From: Hyphomicrobiaceae bacterium
Lineage (GTDB): Bacteria; Pseudomonadota; Alphaproteobacteria; Rhizobiales; Xanthobacteraceae
Direction of reading: 5' to 3'
DNA length: 60,808 nt
Assembly: GCA_947472885.1 (NCBI GenBank)
Contig: CANJBX010000019.1
Coordinates: 1 to 60,808 of the forward strand
The position numbers and the translations under genes were made by a program. Positions within the stretch are counted from its first letter, which is position 1, and every line of letters begins with the position of its first letter. Shown in pieces: positions 55,092-60,808 of this stretch. Below the pieces are notes generated by a model. That model worked only from the letters and a program-made list of their open reading frames with translations. It had not been told where the DNA came from and did not search any database.

Positions 55092-55565
55092 TCAGTTCGG
55101 CGCTGCACCCGCCGGCAGTTCGGATGCCATCACGCCCGCCTTGCGGCCGGTGACTTCCGACGCCGAGAAATTGAGTTCGACCTTCACGCCGTTCGGATCG
55201 AACAGGAACAGCTGATACAGGCCATGATCGTTGACCTGGCGTTCCTTGAAGTCGATGCCGAGTTCATTGAGTTTGTCGATCGTCGCTTCAAGCCCCGTCG
55301 CGCGAAAGCCGATGTGGTCGATCACGCCGGAGCCTTCCGTCGCCTGCGACGTTTGTCCGAGATAGGCCATGCGATTGTCCGAGACGTTCTTGCCGCCCTG
55401 CGTGAGGTGCAGCACGTCCTTGTCGCCGATGTAGAGCCAGTAAACCGGAAACTTGAAATCGGGCGACGGCCCAACCCGCATGCCCAATACATTCACCCAC
55501 CAGTCCTTGGTCGCCTCGATATCGGCGGACTGGATCAGGAAATGCTCGACAAAAGCGAGCGGCAT
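55092..55565 (-). CDS. VOC-family (glyoxalase/dioxygenase fold) protein
   Basis: A 157-residue protein with two beta-alpha-beta-beta-beta modules. The first opens FVEHFLIQSADIEATKDWWVNVLGMRVG, the second IDHIGFRATGLEATIDKLNELGI. The usual metal ligands are suggested by the His of VEHF, the His of IDHIGF and the Glu of VKVELNFSASE, so a type I extradiol dioxygenase or glyoxalase-like enzyme is possible. The ATG at 55565 (MPLAFVEHF) fits the family start. It is upstream of the tctC gene on the same strand, so it may act on the imported acid. Confidence 0.85.
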   Translation of the reverse strand: MPLAFVEHFLIQSADIEATKDWWVNVLGMRVGPSPDFKFPVYWLYIGDKDVLHLTQGGKNVSDNRMAYLGQTSQATEGSGVIDHIGFRATGLEATIDKLNELGIDFKERQVNDHGLYQLFLFDPNGVKVELNFSASEVTGRKAGVMASELPAGAAPN

Positions 55566-55811
55566 TGCAAACCTCCGCGGTAGCTTCACACCCGGCAGCG
55601 CCGCGCAGTCTTGTCCATCGAAGCGGGCCTGTCCAGCCGCGTCACGCCGGCTAATGACCCATCAATGGGCGAAGGTGCGCGCCTTTGCGGCGCTTTGGCC
55701 ACTGGCGCGGGCGCGACAATTACGCTTATTATTCTGCCACTACCGAGATAAGCGGTGTCAAACCGCGGCTCATTTCAAAGCGCACACTTAGCGCACCTGG
55801 GAGGGTAATTC

Positions 55812-57074
55812 ATGCAACATCACCTTAAACGGCTGGCCGTGGGTCTGCTCGCTGCGGCAGCTACGATGGCACTCGCCACGGGCGCTTCGGCGCAGTCCGG
55901 CGAACCGATCAAGATTGGTTTCGGCATGGCGCTGACCGGCCCGCTCGCCGCCAACGGCAAGCAATCGCTGCTCGGCGCGAAGATCTGGGAAGAAACCGTC
56001 AACAAGAACGGCGGGCTTAACGGCCGTCCGGTCAAGCTCGTCTACTACGACGACCAGAGCAATCCTTCGACGATCCCGGGCATCTACACCAAGCTCCTCG
56101 ACGTCGATAAGGTCGATCTCGTCACTGGCCCCTACGCGACCGCGATGATCGCGCCTGCGATGCCGGTGGTGATGCAGAAGGGCAAGGTGTTCATCGGCCT
56201 GTTCGGCCTCGCCGTGAACTCCGAGTTCAAGTACGACAAATACTTCGCGATGATCCCGTCGGGACCCGACACCAAGCCGTCGTTCACGACCGGCTTCTTC
56301 GAGGTTGCCGCGGCACAGAACCCGAAGCCCAAGACCGTGGCGCTGGTCGCCGCCGATCAGGAGTTCTCCAAGAACGCCTGCGAAGGTGCGCGCTCGAACG
56401 CCAAGAAATTCGGCTTCGATGTTGTCTACGACAAGACCTATCCGCCGACCACGACGGACTTCACGCCGATCTTCCGCGCCATCCAGGCCACTAACCCGGA
56501 CATCGTGACGATCTGTTCGTATCCGCTCGACTCCGTCGGCATGGTCAAGGCTGTCAACGAAGTCGGCTTCAAGCCGAAGATGATCGGCGGCGCCATGGTC
56601 GGCCTGCAGGCGACCGTGTTCAAGATGCAGCTTGGCCCGCTGCTCAACGGCTTCACGAACTACGAGACCTGGGTGCCGGCCAAGACCATGGAAACCCCCG
56701 GTGTGCTTGAGTTCCTCAAGGTCTACCAGTCGAAGGCCGGCGCTGAAGGCGTCGATCCGCTCGGCTATTACCTCGGCACCTGGGGCTACGCCTACATGGA
56801 AGTGCTGGGCGCGGCCATCGCCGGCACCAAGAGCATCGACGACACCAAGATCGCTCAATGGCTGCACGCCAATTCGGTCAAGACCATCATGGGCGACATC
56901 AAGTTCGGTAAGGATGGCGAGTGGGCGACGTCACGCATGCTGCAGGTGCAGTATCACGACATCAAGAACAACTCGGTCGACTCGCATCGCGGGATGGACA
57001 CCCAGACCGTGCTGACGCCGCCGGAACTCAAGACCGGCAACATCATCTACCCTTACGAAAAGGCGAAGATGTAA
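55812..57074 (+). CDS. ABC transporter substrate-binding protein (branched-chain amino acid-type)
   Basis: Receptor of 420 residues with a signal peptide ending ATGASAQ. The mature part reads GEPIKIGFGMALTGPLAANGKQSLLGAKIWEETVNKNGGLNGRPVKLVYYDDQ, the HAAT class. The C-terminus ends IYPYEKAKM. No permease or ATPase genes follow; a terminator comes straight after, so it is an orphan receptor that must share a channel. Its upstream gene is a VOC protein on the other strand. Ligand not readable. Confidence 0.9.
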   Translation: MQHHLKRLAVGLLAAAATMALATGASAQSGEPIKIGFGMALTGPLAANGKQSLLGAKIWEETVNKNGGLNGRPVKLVYYDDQSNPSTIPGIYTKLLDVDKVDLVTGPYATAMIAPAMPVVMQKGKVFIGLFGLAVNSEFKYDKYFAMIPSGPDTKPSFTTGFFEVAAAQNPKPKTVALVAADQEFSKNACEGARSNAKKFGFDVVYDKTYPPTTTDFTPIFRAIQATNPDIVTICSYPLDSVGMVKAVNEVGFKPKMIGGAMVGLQATVFKMQLGPLLNGFTNYETWVPAKTMETPGVLEFLKVYQSKAGAEGVDPLGYYLGTWGYAYMEVLGAAIAGTKSIDDTKIAQWLHANSVKTIMGDIKFGKDGEWATSRMLQVQYHDIKNNSVDSHRGMDTQTVLTPPELKTGNIIYPYEKAKM

Positions 57075-57098
57075 CTTACGCTTCAGTCCCAACAACAA

Positions 57099-57130
57099 AC
57101 GCCGCGCGGGAAACTGCGCGGCGTTTTTTT
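57099..57130 (+). terminator. Rho-independent terminator
   Basis: ACGCCGCGC/GCGCGGCGT stem with an eight-base loop followed by seven or more T, just past the receptor stop at 57074. A clear terminator for that gene. Confidence 0.9.
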
Positions 57131-57449
57131 GTTTCGGTTACGTCATTGCGAGAACGACAATCGGGCGGCGCACCCTGTTTACCCTCTCCCCTTGAGGGAG
57201 GGGGTATAGTGATATCAGCCAAAGTAGGCCAGTTCTGACCATGGTTGAATTGGGTGTGAAGCTGCGTGCGCTAAAAGAATTAAAAAAGCGCATATTGCTC
57301 GCCCCGTCCAGACTGCGTGTCGAGACTTGTGCGACGTAAATGATTGGTAGACGAAGGCCTTCGGACTTCCTGGCTGGGAAGTGGGTGACCTAATATTGAC
57401 GAGTTTGAAACCACGACAATTTTCCTCGGCTCAGAAAGGGTATTCGCAC
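57131..57449. other. Gap at the boundary of the accessory region
   Basis: Contains a fragment of a family A repeat arm (57182-57205, CCCTCTCCCC/GAGGGAGGGGG). A 32-codon plus-strand frame at 57241-57339 (MVELGVKLRALKELKKR) has no recognisable feature. Beyond about 57.2 kb the base composition turns less GC-rich than the rest of the window. No gene is called. Confidence 0.4.
57182..57205. repeat. Fragment of a family A palindrome arm
   Basis: CCCTCTCCCCTT/AGGGAGGGGG hairpin of 24 bp, equal to one arm of the elements at 12013, 38891 and 50532. The second arm is absent. It lies close to where the accessory region begins. Confidence 0.6.
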
Positions 57450-58313
57450 GTGCCTTCGACTAAGTCTGATACTGCCAAGACCCTCAAAGACATTGTCACC
57501 AACAGGGCTAAAGAAATTGTCAGCGACAGGTATGGGGAGGCGCTAAAAGCTGCAGAACAAGGCATCGGAAAGGCAGTTCGTGCGATCTATGTTGCCCTAC
57601 CCAATGGCAATGCGGAGCATCTCGGCTCGTGCGTCTTGGTGCAGGTGCGCGAGCATCGGCTACTTGTTACGGCCGCTCATGTAGTCGACGAAATTAAGAA
57701 CGGCGCACTTTATATTCCGGCCGCGGGGTCGACGAAGAAACTGCAAGGAAGCGGTGCCATTACCACGCCTCCAAGCGGTCTTCGGCGTATGGACAGGTTT
57801 GATTTTGCCGTTCTTAAGATAACGACTGAGCTTGCCGAACAGTTGGGGGAAACAAGGTATATCCAGCAAAGCGAATTTGTTGCGCCCATCCCCGCTGTTG
57901 GGCGCGCTTATATGGCGTTGGGATATCCTAATGTTCGGAACAAGAATATCGACCACGCCAAGCGAACAATTAAGCAATCGAAGCTCAGTGTTGGCTCAAC
58001 TGTCATAGAAGACGCGCCCCTTGCCCGAAAGCTGAAGGTGAGTGGCGACGACCACTACTTTATCAGGTACGATAAGCGTACCCGAGACCCCGTTACCCGC
58101 GCGATTACTCAGGCTATCGAACCAACGGGAATGAGCGGCGGCGGATTGTTTGACTTAGGGTTTTTCAATCTCGCATCGTTGACGAAGCCGCCACAGCCCG
58201 CTGGTCTCGCCGGGATTCTGATTGAGTATCATCCAGATAAAAATAGAAGGATGGTAGCAGTCAAAATCGAGGCACTGATCGATACGATCAACAACCTGAT
58301 CTTAGCTCCATAG
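57450..58313 (+). CDS. Trypsin-like serine protease domain protein
   Basis: A 287-residue protein with a chymotrypsin-fold catalytic triad: His77 in LLVTAAHVVD, Asp119 in DRFDFAVLKI and Ser229 in PTGMSGGGLFD. No signal peptide or membrane helix precedes the domain, so it is probably cytoplasmic. The N-terminal 45 residues form a helical, Lys/Ala-rich segment. The start is a GTG at 57450 with an AAAGGG upstream; the frame begins at a GTG at 57381. Codon use and GC are unlike those of the liv and urease genes. Similar stand-alone proteases occur in defence islands as effectors, but no partner is evident here. Confidence 0.7.
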   Translation: MPSTKSDTAKTLKDIVTNRAKEIVSDRYGEALKAAEQGIGKAVRAIYVALPNGNAEHLGSCVLVQVREHRLLVTAAHVVDEIKNGALYIPAAGSTKKLQGSGAITTPPSGLRRMDRFDFAVLKITTELAEQLGETRYIQQSEFVAPIPAVGRAYMALGYPNVRNKNIDHAKRTIKQSKLSVGSTVIEDAPLARKLKVSGDDHYFIRYDKRTRDPVTRAITQAIEPTGMSGGGLFDLGFFNLASLTKPPQPAGLAGILIEYHPDKNRRMVAVKIEALIDTINNLILAP

Positions 58314-58701
58314 AGATAGATTGCTCGGCAATCCCGTCTAACGTCTGGATCATCACGTTCTTCATAATGCCTTTGAAAGCCGCGAGAACAAATATAAAAC
58401 TTCTGATTGAGGGCCAGCCTTTGGATTGGGAACAAAGGCAAGGAAAGTCACCTTTCGGAGTTGCCGCGAAGATTTAAAGTCTCATCTCGATTTCAAAAAC
58501 ACTCTGCGACGTGAACAGGCGACTTACGCTGTAACGGTTAAACCCAAAGATGTTTCTTAGTATGCCAATTCAGCAGTTATTGAACTGCGACTTACTTGCC
58601 ACGGTCTCTGAGTTCATGCGTAAATCGCGCAGCACGCCGCACCATTGAGACGCCACGACGAGTAAATTAGCCCCTTCTGGACAAGAGTAGTAAGCAACAA
58701 A
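58314..58701. other. Gap between the protease and ClpP-like genes
   Basis: 388 bp of moderately AT-rich DNA. A 36-codon plus-strand frame at 58367-58477 (MPLKAARTNIKLLIEGQPLD) is the only candidate; it has no recognisable feature and I do not call it. No strong hairpin is seen. Confidence 0.4.
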
Positions 58702-59748
58702 ATGTTGAAACGTATTGTGATCGCGGCCAACGTTTTGCTCACGGCTGTGGCGGGGGCTGATGCTATGAACTTTAGTTTGCGCGACCAGTTAACTGTGCAC
58801 GCGTCAGGAACGATTGAAAAAGGTGACGCGGTGAAATTCGCCGCTCTGCCAAAGTTTAGTACGTTAGAGCTAGACAGCCCTGGCGGATTGGTTAGCGAAG
58901 CGCTGGCTATGGCCGCGAACATGGATGCGCGCGGCAATATCCGGACTGTGGTGAAGCCCGGCGCGTCTTGTGCTTCCGCCTGCGCCATGGCGCTGTTTGT
59001 TTCCGGCAAAATACGTGTCGTACAGATGGGCGGGCGTATCGGCATACACTCATGTGCCATGTTGGACGGGGCCCAGGCCCCCGAATGTAACCGGGCTATG
59101 GCCGCCAACGGCAACGCGCACGGCGTGCCGTGGGGAGTGATTGAAGGTTTCGGCAATTACATCAAACCTTCAAGTATGATGTGGTTGGGCGCTGAAGACG
59201 CGGAATGCTGGGGCTTCATGCGCTGGAACAGTGAGGACACCTCTAGCACCGGAATTGGTTGCTTCCGTGCCGCTCTGCCAACACATACGCCCATACCTGA
59301 AGTCACGGCCAAGAATGCGGACGTGGAATCATGCAGGATGAACGCTGGCACCTCGCGCACATATATTTCTACGGGCCGCGAAGGTCAGGGTTTTTCCGAT
59401 GCATACCGGAGGGCTTGCGAACGTGTTGCGTCGGACCCTAAGACACCGAAGTATGCCGCTATCGATATCATCATGTGGCTTTCCCTTGCGGACCCTGACA
59501 TCTCAGCGCTAAAGCCGGGGACGCTGATGGTGCATTTGTTAGATGGTGACATCAGCCAGATCAACAACTGCTGGAAATGCTTCGCGATAGCCGCGATGAC
59601 GCAACTCATGCATGGATATCCGAAAGAGGCATTGGAAGATTTCAAGAATGCCGCGCGCGTCGTTACGCGTGATACCGGCTCCATTCCCCGGTGGCTCACG
59701 TCCAGACTTGATATCGCCGCAGCGGAGGCGGCAAAGCAAAATCACTAA
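58702..59748 (+). CDS. ClpP-like serine protease fold protein, probably periplasmic
   Basis: A 348-residue protein with a signal peptide (MLKRIVIAANVLLTAVAGADA). The following 130 residues look like the ClpP/crotonase-related periplasmic family: LELDSPGGLVSEALAMAANM, then GASCASACAMALFVSGK with candidate catalytic Ser92, and RIGIHSCAM with candidate His116. The C-terminal half has extra cysteines and a helical repeat-like part (MTQLMHGYPKEALEDFKNA). Proteins of this type are found widely in Rhizobiales but are poorly characterised. Base composition is lower in GC than in the core regions. Confidence 0.65.
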   Translation: MLKRIVIAANVLLTAVAGADAMNFSLRDQLTVHASGTIEKGDAVKFAALPKFSTLELDSPGGLVSEALAMAANMDARGNIRTVVKPGASCASACAMALFVSGKIRVVQMGGRIGIHSCAMLDGAQAPECNRAMAANGNAHGVPWGVIEGFGNYIKPSSMMWLGAEDAECWGFMRWNSEDTSSTGIGCFRAALPTHTPIPEVTAKNADVESCRMNAGTSRTYISTGREGQGFSDAYRRACERVASDPKTPKYAAIDIIMWLSLADPDISALKPGTLMVHLLDGDISQINNCWKCFAIAAMTQLMHGYPKEALEDFKNAARVVTRDTGSIPRWLTSRLDIAAAEAAKQNH

Positions 59749-59957
59749 CCGGCAATCCTCAAACTGCGGAAGCTTTGTTTCGATAAGAATCAACCGCTGA
59801 CTAATTGTGTCCATTCGGATCTGGCTTTTCTCGACTTTCCAGATCGTCTGTTAAATGTCCGCTCTCGACGCAAAAACGGGCTCGGTCGTTACATTCCATA
59901 TTGGGACTTATGCGAATTGGCCGGCTAGCCGTCGCATAATCGCTACGGTTAGTCTGC

Positions 59958-60664
59958 TTATACTTTTACCCGAAAATTGATTGCTTCTAAATGCGCCTCG
60001 TTTTTTATGTTTCCCTCAATCTGAAATACCTTTCCTGACTTCGTACTAATTTGAAATTCAAACACTCGACACAGAACGTAATTGGCTGAATGAATTTCCG
60101 AAAATCGCAATTCATTTAACGACATGAAAAATGGGGTCGTAATTCCACCCCGCGTCGTCTTTACCTCAATATATTTCGGATCCCCATTTTGATGAAACGA
60201 CCTGATGTCGTATCCCGCACCGTCGCCTTCAATTTCCGATACGTGCACAATTTTCTCAGCCAAATCGGCCCGGCCAATCTGGGTTAAACGCTCAATTTCT
60301 ATCTCTAATACAGACAACTCACCTGCCAAACCGAGCTTTCGATCCATCTCGTCTTTAACTGAGTAGTCTGCTTTTTTCTGAGCGCGGAATTGTGGTGTCT
60401 TTAATCCGAAGCCTGATGATTGTTTTGGAGGTGGGACTACCGACAACTGACCTGACAATGGAACTTGCGGCTGAGCAGGAGATATTTGTGGATTTGTAAC
60501 TGTAGCGGACTGAACAATCAGACCGCGGGAGTTTTGTGTCTCCACTGGCGGAGACCAGTCGAGAATTTGCCATTGAAAATAGACAGGTTTCTCGCGCTCT
60601 AGATCGTGGCTCAAATACTCCAGGCGGCCCAGATACGTATATTTTTGCCCTGAACGAGCCCTTA
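59958..60664 (-). pseudogene. DUF3883 nuclease-like protein, 5' end cut off by an IS element
   Basis: The C-terminal domain (about the last 110 residues) matches DUF3883: GAGYDIRSFHQNGDPKYIEVKTTRG and then PFFMSLNELRFSEI. The D of YDI and the E-x-K of IEVKT are the pattern of PD-(D/E)xK nucleases. Ahead of it is a Pro/Gln-rich linker and a segment that reads GQKYTYLGRLEYLSHD and EKPVYFQWQILDW, similar to DNA-recognition domains in restriction proteins. The frame stays open up to the IS boundary at 60664 and has no natural start codon with conservation, so the 5' part is lost or lies beyond the element. I think it is the remnant of a restriction/defence enzyme. Confidence 0.7.
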
Positions 60665-60808
60665 GAGTCTGTTCGGAAAGTTCAAGCAGGATTGCTTAGC
60701 TTTCTCACCATGAGTCGGATCGAGGCGAGACGCAAGAACGCGAGCGCTTTTCCATTCAGGCACTCCCAGTCCTTGGCGAGCCTGCGGCATCTGCCAAGCC
60801 ATGCGAAA
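60665..60808 (-). mobile_element. IS5-family insertion sequence, one end only
   Basis: The element begins GAGTCTGTTCGG at 60665, directly after a TTA (60662-60664) that suits the TNA target duplications of the IS427/IS1031 groups. It contains the end of the transposase gene on the minus strand and runs out of the window. Only about 144 bp is visible; the other inverted repeat is out of view. It interrupts the DUF3883 gene. Confidence 0.75.
60682..60808 (-). CDS. IS5-family transposase (C-terminal end, partial)
   Basis: The last 41 codons of a DDE transposase: FAWLGRCRRLAKDWECLN, then GKALAFLRLASIRLMVRKL and a TGA at 60682-60684. FAWL-x-RCRRLAKDWE is a hallmark of the C-terminus of IS5-group enzymes, including the glutamate that belongs to the catalytic triad. 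The rest lies beyond the window edge. Confidence 0.8.
   Translation of the reverse strand, partial: FAWLGRCRRLAKDWECLNGKALAFLRLASIRLMVRKLSNPA

Overview
The window is GC-rich chromosomal DNA from an alphaproteobacterium. Gene content points to Hyphomicrobiales (Rhizobiales), most likely near Bradyrhizobium, Rhodopseudomonas, Afipia or Pseudolabrys. The grounds are the cobS/cobT cobaltochelatase pair, a CarD regulator downstream of a ferredoxin gene, a DUF930 protein, xerD beside aroK-aroB, several Bug/TctC-type solute receptors, and the double-hairpin intergenic repeats common in that group. The family is an inference; nothing here fixes a species.

Layout. 1-3.6 kb: a DUF930 secreted protein, an L,D-transpeptidase lipoprotein and accA, all on the minus strand. 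3.8-5.1 kb: a broken TadG-like von Willebrand protein gene. 5.3-9.7 kb: xerD and a small membrane protein on the minus strand, facing aroK-aroB-corC on the plus strand with ATGA overlaps. 9.7-23 kb: bolA, a J-domain protein, cobS, cobT, a phytase-like esterase, rpmB, a DUF3108 protein, a Suv3-like helicase, an S4 RNA-binding protein, a ferredoxin and carD. 23-27 kb: a TctC-type receptor, an M48 protease, a nuclease-like protein, a remnant of a short-chain dehydrogenase gene and tRNA-Arg(CCU). 27.3-32.6 kb: a complete branched-chain/aromatic-type ABC importer (receptor-livG-livF-livH-livM) divergent from a marR gene. 32.6-40.6 kb: more transport receptors, a GIY-YIG protein, a dehydrogenase-like protein, an amidase and a permease with two fused domains.

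40.7-52.0 kb is the metabolic centrepiece: urtABCDE, a high-affinity urea importer, runs straight into ureDABCEFG, urease with its nickel-insertion chaperones. Together they would take up urea and split it to ammonia and CO2. A sigma-54-like promoter sits upstream of urtA. Palindromic repeats lie between several of these genes, and one has been absorbed in frame into the start of ureF.

52.0-57.1 kb holds a complete tripartite tricarboxylate transporter (tctC-tctB-tctA), a VOC-family protein and an orphan ABC receptor. From about 57.2 kb the base composition becomes visibly less GC-rich. This stretch has a trypsin-like protease, a ClpP-like periplasmic protein and a DUF3883 nuclease-like gene whose 5' end is cut off by the end of an IS5-family element at the right edge. 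It looks like an accessory island, perhaps a decayed defence locus.

I see no CRISPR array, prophage, rRNA operon or replication origin. The features that merit a second look are the two-lesion TadG-like gene, the repeat-encoded peptide in UreF, the marR/liv intergenic palindrome, the CTG-start candidate overlapping an upstream stop codon, and the IS-truncated DUF3883 gene.
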